Part shown: positions 26,565 to 35,873 of the stretch, one piece after another
Layout of the letters: every line of letters starts with the position of its first letter
Numbering within the stretch: position 1 is the stretch's first letter
Origin: Nitrospirota bacterium
GTDB taxonomy: Bacteria; Nitrospirota; Nitrospiria; SBBL01; JAADHI01
Reading direction: 5' to 3'
DNA length: 64,000 bases
NCBI GenBank assembly: GCA_029261195.1
Contig: JAJDBU010000075.1
Location: 19,754 to 83,753, forward strand
Program-made: the position numbers and the translations under genes
The notes under the pieces: model-generated
Databases searched by the model: none
Seen by the model: only the letters and a program-made list of their open reading frames with translations
What the model was told of the DNA's origin: nothing

Positions 26565-27521
26565 TCAGGCGGCCCGCTCCAGGGCACGCAACTTGGCGCT
26601 TCTGGCGCGTCGATTCCGTAAACATTCGTCCGGACCGGCAATCAACGGTTTTTTGTAAAGATTGATATATTGTTTTTCACCCGGTTCCGGATATTTTTTT
26701 GCCCAGGACTTGAAGCACTGCTTGACCTTTCGATCCTCCAGACTATGAAAGGAAATAACAACCAGTCTTCCACCGACTCCCAAAAGCGAAATTGCAGCTT
26801 CGAGACCAGTAGAAATCTGTTCCAATTCATCGTTGACTGCTATGCGCAGGGCCTGAAAGGTGCGTGTCGCCGGGTGTGTGCGGCCATGTCGGAATCGGGC
26901 TGGAACCGCATGCCAAATAATGTTCTCCAGTTCCTCCGTCCGCAGAATCTCCCCTTTGTCGCTCCGATGTTGCACAATGCTAGAAGCAATCCTCCCTGCC
27001 CATCTTTCTTCACCGAAGTCTTGGATCATGGTTTTGATCTCCGATTCCTTGAGCTGATTGATGAGGTCGCTGGCAGGTGAGCCCGATTGCCGATCCATAC
27101 GCATGTCGAGGGGGCCGGGGCTCTGAAATGAAAATCCCCGTTCAGCTGTGTCAAGTTGAAAGGAGGAAATGCCAAAATCGAAGAGAATGCCGTCAAGATC
27201 AGTCTGATTCAAATCGCCAACAATTTGGAGGAGATCTTGGAAGCTGCCTTTTCTGGAAATGAATCTGTCCGACTGATCCCCGATCCGGTTCTTCGCAATC
27301 TGGAGGGCCTCTCCATCCCGATCAATCCCGATCAAGCTTGAAGACGGGCTCGTCGCATTAAGAATGGCCTTTGCGTGGCCTCCGAGTCCAAGTGTGCAAT
27401 CGACGTAACGCTTTTTTGCACCCGCATTGCAACCCAGCGCGGACAAGACCTCATGAAGCATAACCGGCTGGTGTTTTTTAGTGTCTGCTTCCGGCATGAT
27501 AGAAGTCCGCTCCTGTTGCAT
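26565..27521 (-). CDS. rsmH: 16S rRNA (cytosine-1402-N4)-methyltransferase RsmH
   Basis: A SAM-dependent methyltransferase modifying C1402 in the ribosomal decoding centre. Motifs are KKHQPVMLHEVLSALG, VDCTLGLGGHAKAIL (SAM site), GIDRDGEALQIA, GILFDFGISSFQLD, RGFSFQ with GPLDMRMD, and the C-terminal VISFHSLEDRKVKQCF. ATG 27521 lies 6 bp after the mraZ stop. ATG 27497, eight codons in, would put the conserved N-terminus at a more usual distance; either is possible. Confidence 0.97.
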   Translation of the reverse strand: MQQERTSIMPEADTKKHQPVMLHEVLSALGCNAGAKKRYVDCTLGLGGHAKAILNATSPSSSLIGIDRDGEALQIAKNRIGDQSDRFISRKGSFQDLLQIVGDLNQTDLDGILFDFGISSFQLDTAERGFSFQSPGPLDMRMDRQSGSPASDLINQLKESEIKTMIQDFGEERWAGRIASSIVQHRSDKGEILRTEELENIIWHAVPARFRHGRTHPATRTFQALRIAVNDELEQISTGLEAAISLLGVGGRLVVISFHSLEDRKVKQCFKSWAKKYPEPGEKQYINLYKKPLIAGPDECLRNRRARSAKLRALERAA

Positions 27522-27526
27522 CGCGC

Positions 27527-27970
27527 CTACATCCCCAAACCGGCCATTGCCTCCTGGAGGTCTTCAGGATTGGCGATTGTTTCAGCATCCTCTTCAAGCC
27601 ATCGCTCGCGGTTCCAGATCTCGATCTTGTTCTCGATCCCCACTAGATAGGTTTCTCCTTCCAGAGCGGCGAACTCACGGTGCGCGGGCGGGATGAGAAC
27701 TCTGCCCTGTTTGTCAAGGTTACAGGGCATGGCTCGCGAATAGAGGAAACGGTAGAATTTCTTAACCATTTTGTTCATTGTCGGGAGATTTTTTGCTTTT
27801 TCTGTGACAAGAGTCCACTCTTGAGTTGTGTAGAGGGCAAGACAGCCATCAAGATTGCTCGTAAGAATAAGGCCGTGGTCTGCGGTCCCGTTGATCACGT
27901 CACGAAAGGGAGCGGGAATGCTTAATCGACCCTTTGCATCGATATTATGCTGGAAGGTGCCCATGAACAT
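27527..27970 (-). CDS. mraZ: Transcriptional regulator MraZ
   Basis: A 147-residue protein with two SpoVT/AbrB-like half domains: FQHNIDAKGRLSIPAPFRD near the N-terminus and NLDKQGRVLIPPAHREFA near residue 90. MraZ binds TGGGN repeats in its own promoter and controls the dcw operon. Four such boxes lie directly upstream of this gene. First gene of the long division/cell-wall operon. Confidence 0.97.
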   Translation of the reverse strand: MFMGTFQHNIDAKGRLSIPAPFRDVINGTADHGLILTSNLDGCLALYTTQEWTLVTEKAKNLPTMNKMVKKFYRFLYSRAMPCNLDKQGRVLIPPAHREFAALEGETYLVGIENKIEIWNRERWLEEDAETIANPEDLQEAMAGLGM

Positions 27971-27978
27971 CTACTTCA

Positions 27979-28013
27979 ACCCATTTTAACCCACTTGGGC
28001 CCATATAGACCCA
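27979..28013 (-). promoter_or_regulatory. MraZ operator: four TGGGN boxes
   Basis: On the minus strand TGGGT, TGGGC, TGGGT and TGGGT occur at 28009-28013, 27999-28003, 27989-27993 and 27979-27983, exactly 10 bp apart, so all lie on one face of the helix. They are between the -10 element and the mraZ start. This is the known MraZ binding pattern, supporting autoregulation of the dcw cluster. Confidence 0.9.
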
Positions 28014-28023
28014 CTTCATGTAA

Positions 28024-28050
28024 ATTATAGACTCTTTTCGTCATTGTCAA
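28024..28050 (-). promoter_or_regulatory. dcw cluster promoter (mraZp)
   Basis: TTGACA (28045-28050) and TATAAT (28024-28029) are both perfect consensus hexamers, separated by 15 bp, slightly short of the ideal 17. The MraZ boxes begin 11 bp downstream of the -10 element. Confidence 0.8.
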
Positions 28051-28066
28051 GAAGAAAACGGGAATT

Positions 28067-28093
28067 AAAAAACCGAATCATTCGGCAGTTTTT
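28067..28093. terminator. Short bidirectional hairpin upstream of the mraZ promoter
   Basis: CCGAATCATTCGG (6-bp stem) is followed by T-runs on both strands (six on the minus strand, five on the plus). It may insulate the mraZ promoter from upstream transcription. Confidence 0.45.
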
Positions 28094-28274
28094 ATAAAAA
28101 TCCATATACAGTATGCTCACTCTAAAATAAAGGAGGAGAAGAGGGCGGATGTAAAGTCTTAAACTTGTTTCTGTGGTGTGAGCAGAAGAAAAAACGAAAG
28201 AAATGAGGGGAGGGGCTAAGCGACTGTCGTCTCCTTTACTCAGATCAGTTGATAGCCCGTAAGGGATCAATAAA
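28094..28274. other. ORF-poor spacer between two hairpins
   Basis: About 180 bp between the mraZ-side hairpin and the mutS-side palindrome. A minus-strand frame crosses it, but that frame also runs through the hairpin and the mraZ promoter and is not credible as a gene. A small RNA bounded by the two hairpins is possible, but no convincing promoter was seen. Confidence 0.3.
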
Positions 28275-28304
28275 TAATGCCCCGCCTCTAGCAGCGGGGC
28301 ATTA
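28275..28304. terminator. GC-rich palindrome, probable mutS terminator
   Basis: An 11-bp perfect stem (TAATGCCCCGC and its complement) with an 8-base loop lies about 80 bp past the mutS stop on the minus strand. The T-rich stretch after it is weak (TTATTTATT). Confidence 0.55.
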
Positions 28305-28382
28305 TCGCTTTTGAAAAAAGTTTGGTGAAACCGTAGTCAGAATCCTTGAGGAAGGCCTCAAAGGGATGGGATTAGACCTTAG

Positions 28383-31109
28383 TTAAGACAACTGGGACTT
28401 CGCCTGCTCGCTAAGATCGGCCAAGAGTTGCAGACCTTCCATCGGGGTCATTTGATTTGCATTGACCTTTTGTAAAGCAGCAATGACCGGATGGATGTCC
28501 AATGAAGCGGGCATTTCCTCAGTACACTCTATCGCCTCCAACTCCGACTCCGAAAACGAGAAGAGATCGGCTTGTTCTTCAAATTTCTTTCCGGAGGTTC
28601 CGGTCAAATGGGTGTAAAGCGGTGATCCGGTGGCATTTTTTTCAAGGGCTTTTAAGACGGCTTTTGAGCGTTTGATGATGGAGGGAGGAAGCCCCGCTAG
28701 ACGTCCGACCTGGATGCCGTAACTTTTGTCGGAACCTCCGGCAACCATCTTCCTCAAAAAAACAATCTCCTCTCCCCACTCCCGAACCAGCACATGATAG
28801 TTTTTAATGCCTTCATAAACGACGGAAAGGCCGGTCAGTTCGTGGTAGTGGGTCGCAAAGAGGGTGCGGGCGCCAAGTGTGTTGTGGACGTATTCGGCAA
28901 TGGCCCAGGCAATGCTGAGGCCGTCGAATGTACTTGTTCCCCGTCCAATCTCGTCGAGCAGGATCAGACTTTTTGAAGTTGCATGTCTGAGAATTTGAGA
29001 CATTTCGGTCATTTCGACCATGAAGGTAGACATGCCTTCACTGAGGGCATCCTGTGCACCAACCCGAGTGAAGATCTGATCGACGACTCCGATGCTTGCC
29101 TTTCGTGCCGGAACATAGCTCCCCATCTGGGCCATGAGTACAATGAGGGCGACCTGCCGCATATAGGTTGATTTTCCCGCCATGTTCGGGCCGGTTAAAA
29201 TGAGCAATTGCTCCCCTGGCGGGGCAATGACGGCATCGTTCGGAATGAAGCTGTGCTGAATCCCCTGTCCCGTCTGCTGCTCCAGCACGGGGTGACGGCC
29301 TTCGATAATCCGGATTTTCAAGTCGTCATTGACCTGGGGTCGGCAGTAGTTGTTGCAGTGTGCAACCTCTGCAAGGGCTGCAAGTACGTCAAGGTGGGCG
29401 ATCTTTTTTGCCATGGCCTGGATACGAGCGGTTTCCTGGGCGAGGTCGTAACGAATCTCCTCAAAGGCACGGTTTTCGAGTGCGGCAATGGCTTCTTTTG
29501 CCCCGCTTAATTTGATTTCCAGTTCGTTCAGTTCCGGAGTCATAAAGCGTTCGGCTCGGGTGAGGGTTTGTTTTCGGATGTAGTTCTCCGGTACCTTTTT
29601 GAGCTGGGTGTCACTCACCTCAATGTAGTAGCCAAAGACCCGGTTATAACGGACCTTGAGGGATTCGATGCCCGTGCGCTGCCGTTCCTTTTGCTCGATT
29701 TCAGTCAGCATTGAGCGGCCTTCTTTCTGGAAGTGCCGGAGTTCATCAAGTTCTTTTAAATAACCTGTCTTGATCACCCCGCCGTCCTTAATGGCAAAAG
29801 GCGGTTCGGGTACGATGGCCGCGTCGATCATGCGATAGACAGATTCCAAATTGTCCCAGGTGGTGAGTAGGGTGGCGAGCAAGGGCGGGTGCCGGGTATC
29901 CCCTGTTTGCTGTTCCATCGTCGCATCTTCTGTATCAAACAAAGCTTTGTAAATTTCGGGAAGCAGGGCGACAGAGTCTTTAAGTGCGATGAGTTCACGG
30001 GGCTGCGTCGCTTTCAGGCTGATCCGCCCGATCAGGCGTTCGAGATCGCTGACCTTTTTTAGACGGCTTTGCACTGCGCTGCGCAGTCTGAGCGTGTTGT
30101 AGAAAAAGGCGACTCCAGACTGTCGTTCTTCAATCGACTTGGGTAGGAGCAAGGGCCTTAAAATCCATTCTTTCAGGAGGCGTCCTCCCATGGCAGTGAC
30201 CGTAAGATCCAGCAGATGGAAAAGCGTTTGCCCTTTTTGATCTCGGGAAAAGGGCACTAAGTCAAGATGTCGCAGGGCGAGCGGATGGATTCGTAGGGTA
30301 TCGCCTGCGGCGATGGGCCGGAGGGTGGAAATATTACCGAGAGCGGTTTTCTGCTTATCCTGAATGTGTTCAAGCAGGGCGCCGGCAGTGATCAGAGAAA
30401 CGCATCCCCCGCCCAATGATGCGACGGTTTGCAGATTAAAATGCTTTTTTAAGACTTCTTCTGCCTCGTCCTGAGCGAAAAAAGCAGCGGGAATAAAACG
30501 GATGACGCTCTGCTCTGAAAGGGCCCTGAGCTCTGCTTGGCGCTCCTGATAACGTGAGGAGATCAGGATTTCCTTGGGGGCGATTTTAATCAATTCTCCT
30601 TCAATCTCAACCCAGGGCGCGTCGGTAGCGAGTAGGCGAAAATCTCCGGTCGATAAGTCCAGGCAGGCGAGACCGATTTGTTTGGCATCTTCAATCTGCT
30701 TCCCCTTGTCCCAAAGGAGGGCGGCCAGATAGTTATTCTCTTTAGCGTTGAGCAGTTCCGGATCGATAACCGTTCCGGGAGTGATGACCCGGACGACCTC
30801 TCGCCGAACGATGCCTTTTGCAGTGGCCGGGTCTTCGACTTGTTCACAGATGGCGACGGATTCTCCGGCCCGGATCAGCTTTGCGATATAGCCCGATGCG
30901 GAATGGTGGGGAAAGCCGCAGAGGGGAATGGCATCTTTTTTATTTTTGTTCCGGGAGGTGAGGGTGATCTGTAAAATCGAAGAGGCCTTGACCGCATCGT
31001 CAAAAAACATCTCATAAAAATCGCCGACACGGAAAAAGAGAATGGCATCGGGATGTTGCTGCTTGACCTCAAGAAACTGCTTCATGAGAGGAGAAGTTGT
31101 TTGTGTCAT
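28383..31109 (-). CDS. mutS: DNA mismatch repair protein MutS
   Basis: A 908-residue mismatch sensor. The N-terminal mismatch-binding domain has FFRVGDFYEMFFDDA (Phe-x-Glu motif). Connector, lever and clamp domains follow. The ATPase at about 610-800 has Walker A GPNMAGKSTYMRQVA, LILLDEIGRGTSTFDG and a helix-turn-helix region with GGSDKSYGIQVGRLAGLP. The C-terminal 60 residues could be the tetramerisation segment. No mutL is nearby. It is divergently oriented from acs. Confidence 0.98.
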   Translation of the reverse strand: MTQTTSPLMKQFLEVKQQHPDAILFFRVGDFYEMFFDDAVKASSILQITLTSRNKNKKDAIPLCGFPHHSASGYIAKLIRAGESVAICEQVEDPATAKGIVRREVVRVITPGTVIDPELLNAKENNYLAALLWDKGKQIEDAKQIGLACLDLSTGDFRLLATDAPWVEIEGELIKIAPKEILISSRYQERQAELRALSEQSVIRFIPAAFFAQDEAEEVLKKHFNLQTVASLGGGCVSLITAGALLEHIQDKQKTALGNISTLRPIAAGDTLRIHPLALRHLDLVPFSRDQKGQTLFHLLDLTVTAMGGRLLKEWILRPLLLPKSIEERQSGVAFFYNTLRLRSAVQSRLKKVSDLERLIGRISLKATQPRELIALKDSVALLPEIYKALFDTEDATMEQQTGDTRHPPLLATLLTTWDNLESVYRMIDAAIVPEPPFAIKDGGVIKTGYLKELDELRHFQKEGRSMLTEIEQKERQRTGIESLKVRYNRVFGYYIEVSDTQLKKVPENYIRKQTLTRAERFMTPELNELEIKLSGAKEAIAALENRAFEEIRYDLAQETARIQAMAKKIAHLDVLAALAEVAHCNNYCRPQVNDDLKIRIIEGRHPVLEQQTGQGIQHSFIPNDAVIAPPGEQLLILTGPNMAGKSTYMRQVALIVLMAQMGSYVPARKASIGVVDQIFTRVGAQDALSEGMSTFMVEMTEMSQILRHATSKSLILLDEIGRGTSTFDGLSIAWAIAEYVHNTLGARTLFATHYHELTGLSVVYEGIKNYHVLVREWGEEIVFLRKMVAGGSDKSYGIQVGRLAGLPPSIIKRSKAVLKALEKNATGSPLYTHLTGTSGKKFEEQADLFSFSESELEAIECTEEMPASLDIHPVIAALQKVNANQMTPMEGLQLLADLSEQAKSQLS

Positions 31110-31444
31110 TTGGTCTTCAACCTATATTAAGTTGCAGGAATGTAGCGAAAATGCAGGAGAAAAGGCAAGGCGGTTATTTCATGACTTAGATGCCTGATCA
31201 GACCTAGCTTTAAGGTGTTTGCTGTTGGTTTTTATGTCACTAAAAATAAGTGTGGCAGCGTCCACCAAAATCACTGCGAAACAAAAGAGGCGGCTCACAT
31301 GTGGCATCAAAGAAGAAAGCCGTAGCTCCGTACTCCATGAATAATGCCAGGTATTTGAATCATCCTGGTTTTTACAAGCTGAAAAAATACCGAATATCCT
31401 CCGATCTCCAATTCCTCTCGCCGATCTTGGGCTCGCTTTCTACA
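31110..31444. other. Intergenic region upstream of acs, nothing recognised
   Basis: The 5' part of the mutS-acs divergent spacer. An 83-codon plus-strand frame begins at 31250, but it runs through the acs promoter and resembles no protein. I see no repeats, RNA genes or clear operators apart from the promoter annotated separately. Confidence 0.3.
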
Positions 31445-31473
31445 TTGACATTATTCCTCTCCTTTCATAATAT
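31445..31473 (+). promoter_or_regulatory. Sigma-70 promoter of acs
   Basis: TTGACA (31445-31450), 17-bp spacer, TAATAT (31468-31473): a near-consensus promoter predicting an 80-nt leader. An imperfect AAAATT/AATTTT inverted repeat near 31500-31518 lies in that leader. Confidence 0.7.
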
Positions 31474-31560
31474 TCCTGCAACTGAGTCTGAAGAACTCTA
31501 AAATTTCTTTAGAATTTTCAGAAAATAAATCAACAACACGATAGATAGAAGGAGATTGCG

Positions 31561-33537
31561 ATGGCCGGTAAGGAGATCAAAGTGGCCGGAGAAGAGAATA
31601 TTACCTCCGTACTTCACGAGGATAGGTTATTTAAACCCAGTGAAGCCTTTAGCTCGCAGGCCCACGTCAAAAGCCGTCAGGACTACGACCGACTCTACCG
31701 AAAGGCTGAAAAAGACCCGGAAGGTTTCTGGGGGGAACTGGCCAAAGACCTACACTGGTTTAAGCCCTGGGAAAAAGTATTGCAATGGAAAGCCCCTTTT
31801 GCGAAATGGTTTGTCGGTGGAAGTATCAATGTCTCTTATAACTGCCTTGATCGACACCTGAAAACTTGGCGAAAGAACAAGGCTGCAATTATTTGGGAGA
31901 GTGAGCAGGGAGAATCCAGGACGCTGACTTTTCAAACACTTCATCGGGAGGTCTGCAAATTTGCGAATGTACTAAAAGATCAAGGCCTTAAAAAAGGGGA
32001 CCGTGTGGTCATTTATATGCCGATGATCCCTGAACTTTCAATTGCCATGCTGGCCTGCGCCCGAATCGGTGCAACACATTCGATCATCTTTGGCGGTTTT
32101 TCTGCAAGCGCCATAAAAGACCGCATCAATGATGCCGAGGCAAAGCTGGTCGTCACGGCAGATGGCGGGTTTCGCAAAGGCAGTGTCGTTACACTGAAAG
32201 ACAAAGTAGACGAAGCCCTTAAAGAGACACCCAGCGTTGAAAGAATGATCGTGGTGCAGAGGACACAGAGTCCGGTTACGATGCAGGAAAACCGCGATTT
32301 CTGGTGGCACGATTTGATGTCTACCGCCTCAGCAGACTGCAAGGCCACACCACTAAATTCAGAGCATCCCCTTTTTATTCTCTATACCAGCGGAACCACT
32401 GGTAAACCGAAGGGTGTCGTTCACACGACGGCGGGTTATCTGCTCGGAACGACCGTCACATCAAAATGGATTTTTGATCTCAAAGACACCGACACCTATT
32501 GGTGTACTGCCGACATCGGCTGGATCACCGGCCATTCCTACATCATCTACGGGATCCTGTCCAACGGGGTGACCAGCCTCATGTATGAAGGGGTGCCGAC
32601 CTATCCCCATCCCGGGCGATTCTGGGAAATTGTTGAGAAATATCGAGTCAATATCTTTTACACTGCCCCGACGGCCATCCGTGCCTTAACAAAATTTGGC
32701 GAAAAATGGCCGAAGAAGTATGATCTCTCAAGCCTCCGCCTACTTGGAACAGTGGGCGAACCGATCAATCCGGAGGCCTGGATGTGGTATCACCGGGTCA
32801 TCGGAAAAGAACAGTGTCCGATTGTCGATACCTGGTGGCAGACAGAGACCGGAGGTATTATGATCACGCCGCTTCCCGGAGCGATTCCGACCAAGCCAGG
32901 CTCCGCAACTCTCCCCTTCCCGGGTATTGCAATTGATGTTGTGAATCGTGAAGGCAAGCCCGTCCCTGCCGATGTCGGGGGTTACCTGGTGGTCAAACGG
33001 CCCTGGCCCTCTATGATCAGGACGGTCTGGAGAAATCCAGACCGATATAAACTGACCTACTGGTCCGACATCCCCGGTGTCTACTTCACGGGAGACGGGG
33101 CCCGGCGAGATAAAGACGGATACGTCTGGGTGATGGGACGGGTTGATGACGTTATCAATGTTTCCGGCCACCGTCTTGGCACAATGGAAGTTGAGTCAGC
33201 CCTGGTTTCTCACTCGAAAGTTGCGGAAGCCGCCGTTGTGGGGCGGCCGGATGAAATCAAGGGAACTGGCATCGCGGCCTTTGTGACCCTAGAAGGGGGG
33301 CAGAAACCGACAGAGGCATTCAAGAAGACGCTGAAAGCCCATGTCTCCAAAGAGATTGGCGCGATTGCACGACCGGACGATATCCGATTTACCGACTTCC
33401 TTCCGAAGACGCGTAGCGGAAAGATCATGCGTCGCCTGCTCCGAGATATCGCCGCTGGACGAGAAAGTGTCGGCGATATAACAACCTTGGAAGATTATAC
33501 CGTTTTAGCAAAACTGCGACAGGAAGACGATGCTTGA
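31561..33537 (+). CDS. acs: Acetyl-CoA synthetase (AMP-forming)
   Basis: A 658-residue adenylate-forming enzyme converting acetate, ATP and CoA to acetyl-CoA. The P-loop-like motif is [16 protein letters not shown], followed by [14 protein letters not shown], the acetate-pocket tryptophan region [15 protein letters not shown], the adenylation aspartate in [15 protein letters not shown], the hinge [20 protein letters not shown], and the acetylatable lysine in [15 protein letters not shown]. Length and motifs match bacterial Acs closely. GAAGGAGA precedes the start. It permits acetate assimilation or acetyl-CoA scavenging. Confidence 0.98.
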   Translation: MAGKEIKVAGEENITSVLHEDRLFKPSEAFSSQAHVKSRQDYDRLYRKAEKDPEGFWGELAKDLHWFKPWEKVLQWKAPFAKWFVGGSINVSYNCLDRHLKTWRKNKAAIIWESEQGESRTLTFQTLHREVCKFANVLKDQGLKKGDRVVIYMPMIPELSIAMLACARIGATHSIIFGGFSASAIKDRINDAEAKLVVTADGGFRKGSVVTLKDKVDEALKETPSVERMIVVQRTQSPVTMQENRDFWWHDLMSTASADCKATPLNSEHPLFILYTSGTTGKPKGVVHTTAGYLLGTTVTSKWIFDLKDTDTYWCTADIGWITGHSYIIYGILSNGVTSLMYEGVPTYPHPGRFWEIVEKYRVNIFYTAPTAIRALTKFGEKWPKKYDLSSLRLLGTVGEPINPEAWMWYHRVIGKEQCPIVDTWWQTETGGIMITPLPGAIPTKPGSATLPFPGIAIDVVNREGKPVPADVGGYLVVKRPWPSMIRTVWRNPDRYKLTYWSDIPGVYFTGDGARRDKDGYVWVMGRVDDVINVSGHRLGTMEVESALVSHSKVAEAAVVGRPDEIKGTGIAAFVTLEGGQKPTEAFKKTLKAHVSKEIGAIARPDDIRFTDFLPKTRSGKIMRRLLRDIAAGRESVGDITTLEDYTVLAKLRQEDDA

Positions 33538-33582
33538 TTCAAGTCCAAAATTCAAGGTGTCTTAAATTTTTGGGGAATTATC

Positions 33583-34068
33583 ATGAAACAGTGGTCTAAA
33601 ATCAGTCTTTTTGTTGTCCTTCTTTTCGTCTTTTTTTCCACGGGATGCCAAGCGATTCGTTCTCGGAATATCGAGGTACAGGCCAAGCAAACCGAATTAA
33701 TCGCCGACATTCGTGAGAATCCGAGCCAGCACAAAGGAAAAACGGTGATTATGGAAGGCAAGATCCTCAGTATCGCTTATCGGGAATGGCAGACCGAAGT
33801 TGAATTCGCTGAGCTTCCTCTCGACTTAGGCTTTTCCCCTGACTTGGGGATGCAATCCAGGAAAAGTTATTATGTCCTTTTTCCTGAGCGTCTCGACAGG
33901 TCACGCTATCGCAGAGGAAAGATCGTCACGGTTGCGGCAAGTGTGATCGGAGCGAAAGAAAAGGAGGGAAACAACTACCCTCTTTTTGTTGTTGAGGAGG
34001 CTCATATATTGAATCGGCTTCATGAGGTCCGCTTTCCGCACTATGGTGCAATGCTCTCTCGTCCCTGA
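33583..34068 (+). CDS. Slp family outer-membrane lipoprotein
   Basis: A 161-residue lipoprotein: signal peptide with lipobox FSTGC (Cys near residue 22), then an Slp-type beta-rich domain starting [20 protein letters not shown] and including [37 protein letters not shown] and a C-terminal [10 protein letters not shown]. The Slp family is linked to starvation and acid stress in enterobacteria; the role here is unknown. It follows acs by about 45 bp and may be cotranscribed, and ends 20 bp before tRNA-Arg(CCT). Confidence 0.82.
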   Translation: MKQWSKISLFVVLLFVFFSTGCQAIRSRNIEVQAKQTELIADIRENPSQHKGKTVIMEGKILSIAYREWQTEVEFAELPLDLGFSPDLGMQSRKSYYVLFPERLDRSRYRRGKIVTVAASVIGAKEKEGNNYPLFVVEEAHILNRLHEVRFPHYGAMLSRP

Positions 34069-34088
34069 TTTGATTGTATCGCTTATTT

Positions 34089-34165
34089 GCCCCCGTAGCT
34101 CAGATGGATAGAGCAACGGTTTCCTAAATCGTGTGCCGGGTGTTCGAATCACCCCGGGGGCACCA
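34089..34165 (+). tRNA. tRNA-Arg (anticodon CCT)
   Basis: A complete cloverleaf: acceptor GCCCCCG/CGGGGGC, D-stem GCTC/GAGC, anticodon stem ACGGT/ATCGT with loop TTCCTAA (anticodon CCT), T-arm GGGTG TTCGAAT CACCC, and encoded CCA. 77 nt. Confidence 0.95.
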
Positions 34166-34271
34166 CTACTGGAAATAAAGTACGCCGTATGTGTACTTTT
34201 TATGTCGGACAGCCCCTAGATTCCATTGCTTTGTTATGATATAAAAAGCCGCCCTTAATGAAAACGGTTCA

Positions 34272-34299
34272 TTGAGGTGGTCTATTTTAGTGTTTATAT
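34272..34299 (+). promoter_or_regulatory. Possible promoter of tRNA-Ser
   Basis: TTGAGG (34272-34277) and TTATAT (34294-34299) with a 16-bp spacer lie about 18 bp before the tRNA-Ser gene. Confidence 0.4.
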
Positions 34300-34316
34300 T
34301 CGTTAAGGTAGCTTAA

Positions 34317-34409
<93 letters not shown>

Positions 34410-34438
34410 AGCCGTCTAAGTATTGTAAGAGGAAATTG

Positions 34439-34984
34439 ATGAAAAAGATTTCAGGCATAGTAATTGTGTTTTCGCTCATCGTTCTTATTTCATGTAACAA
34501 GAGCGATACCAAACTCACTGCTGAGGTTCCGGAGAACCTCCCAATTCCAACCCCGGTTGAACAGACCGAATCTCCGACTCCCCCACCTTTACGGGGCGGA
34601 GCCCACAATGACATTCCGGATTTGAGCGGTGCGATGGTTGTGGTGCCCGATATGGTAAAAGGGAAATGGCAGAGCGTTACCTTGATGCTTGAGGATAAAA
34701 AAAGCCATGCGATTACAGAGCACATCGTAAGCCTGGGTGAGGAGTGGACCGTGCCGAACTCGGAGATTAAAGTGAAAGTCGGGACTTTTTTTCCTGATCT
34801 TATTATCCAGGGAAAGGTCTTCACCTCAGTCAGCAATGAGCTAAAAAACCCGGCAATCCATGTTACGATAAACGAAAAAGGTTCAGAGCTTTTCAAAGGT
34901 TGGCTTTTTTCACTCTTTCCAATGATGCACCCCTTCCAACATGATCGTTTTGCAATCACGTTAAAAGATGTTACGCCTTCATAA
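34439..34984 (+). CDS. DUF2155-like lipoprotein
   Basis: About 181 residues. The start at ATG 34439 follows AGAGGAAA. A lipoprotein signal peptide ends LISCNK (Cys near residue 19), followed by a Pro/Thr-rich linker. The folded part (about 65-178) has VVVPDMVKGKWQSVTLMLED, WTVPNSEIKVKVGTFFPD and the C-terminal signature LFKGWLFSLFPMMHPFQHDR typical of DUF2155 proteins. Function unknown; probably periplasm-facing. It lies between two tRNA genes. Confidence 0.75.
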   Translation: MKKISGIVIVFSLIVLISCNKSDTKLTAEVPENLPIPTPVEQTESPTPPPLRGGAHNDIPDLSGAMVVVPDMVKGKWQSVTLMLEDKKSHAITEHIVSLGEEWTVPNSEIKVKVGTFFPDLIIQGKVFTSVSNELKNPAIHVTINEKGSELFKGWLFSLFPMMHPFQHDRFAITLKDVTPS

Positions 34985-34989
34985 AAAAT

Positions 34990-35066
34990 GCGCCCATAGC
35001 TCAGCTGGATAGAGTACTTGACTACGAATCAAGGGGTCGGGAGTTCGAATCTCTCTGGGCGCACCA
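34990..35066 (+). tRNA. tRNA-Arg (anticodon ACG)
   Basis: A 77-nt cloverleaf: acceptor GCGCCCA/TGGGCGC, D-stem GCTC/GAGT (one G-T pair), anticodon stem CTTGA/TCAAG with loop CTACGAA (anticodon ACG, presumably read as ICG), T-arm GGGAG TTCGAAT CTCTC with a wobble, and encoded CCA. An integrase gene begins 38 bp beyond its 3' end, suggesting that this tRNA is the island attachment site. Confidence 0.95.
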
Positions 35067-35103
35067 ACTTTTTCAATGAGTTACGAGGATATTTAGGTTT
35101 GAA

Positions 35104-35862
35104 TTAGGCTTGAAAACTTGCTACTTTGCCCGTTACTTTGCCCGTCGCTGAATGTAGAGCACCAATCTTCTCCGCTGCGGTTTTTAAGTCTGACTCGGAG
35201 ACAACGTTATATCGGTCAAAAACAGATCGAGTTTTATGCCCTGAAATGCTCATGGCCACCTTTTCAGGTATCCCAGCCCGGACCATGTTTCGAACCGCTG
35301 TCCTTCTGAAATCATGGAAAAGCCTTCCTTCAAGGCCGATGTGCTTGAGGGCCGTCTTCCATGATTTCTTGAAGCTCTGTAACCGTTCTCCCTCTCTTTG
35401 ACAAACCCATGGACAATTGGGATAGTTACTGTTTCTGATATCTTTGGCCATCATGAGAATTTGTAGAAGCTCACCAGTTAGGAATATCATTCTGGGAGTT
35501 TTGTTTTTAGTTTGCTCGGGGGAGAGGAAGATTTTACCTTCAAATAAATCGACTTGATCCCAACGGAGATTGAGAATTTCGCCTGCTCGCATTCCTGTAT
35601 AATATGCAATGGTAGATGGTACCTTGGCATAATCCGGGAGAGCTCCTCTTAGGGCAAGAAATTCATCATGCTCAAAGTATCCCGTCCGAATATTATTCTC
35701 ATTAAGCATCTTGATATAGGGAACATGTGCTACTTTTCCAGCTTGTACTCCGAGATTCAACATCCTTTTTAGGGCAGAGAGTTCGCGGTTGAGAGATGCG
35801 TTTGACACGGTTCGTCCTGCCTCCTCAACTTGTTTTATCCGAAAAGCCAAATATGCTCGCAC
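35104..35862 (-). CDS. Tyrosine recombinase/integrase, N-terminus lost
   Basis: A 252-residue C-terminal portion of a phage-type integrase. Catalytic residues are all present: Arg92 (YYTGMRAGEIL), Lys near 119-121 (QTKNKTPR), His183 and Arg186 (HDFRR), His209 (SGHKT) and Tyr218 (FDRY). The core-binding domain begins abruptly; the reading frame continues upstream for only a few codons and then enters IS3 DNA at about 35875. So the N-terminal arm-binding and part of the SAM-like domain are gone. The GTG at 35862 is the first possible start, but this is probably a remnant. Its 3' end faces tRNA-Arg(ACG). Confidence 0.85.
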   Translation of the reverse strand: MRAYLAFRIKQVEEAGRTVSNASLNRELSALKRMLNLGVQAGKVAHVPYIKMLNENNIRTGYFEHDEFLALRGALPDYAKVPSTIAYYTGMRAGEILNLRWDQVDLFEGKIFLSPEQTKNKTPRMIFLTGELLQILMMAKDIRNSNYPNCPWVCQREGERLQSFKKSWKTALKHIGLEGRLFHDFRRTAVRNMVRAGIPEKVAMSISGHKTRSVFDRYNVVSESDLKTAAEKIGALHSATGKVTGKVASFQA

Positions 35863-35873
35863 TTTATCAACCC

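Noticed and set aside
28090..28115. LexA-like TACTGTATAT near 28105
   Set aside because: Only one half-site matches and no gene or promoter is suitably placed.
28025..28270. An 81-codon minus-strand frame between mutS and mraZ
   Set aside because: It runs through the mraZ -10/-35 promoter and a hairpin with T-runs, and its product resembles no protein.
31250..31501. An 83-codon plus-strand frame upstream of acs
   Set aside because: It spans a near-consensus promoter (31445-31473), has no ribosome binding site of note, and the product looks random.
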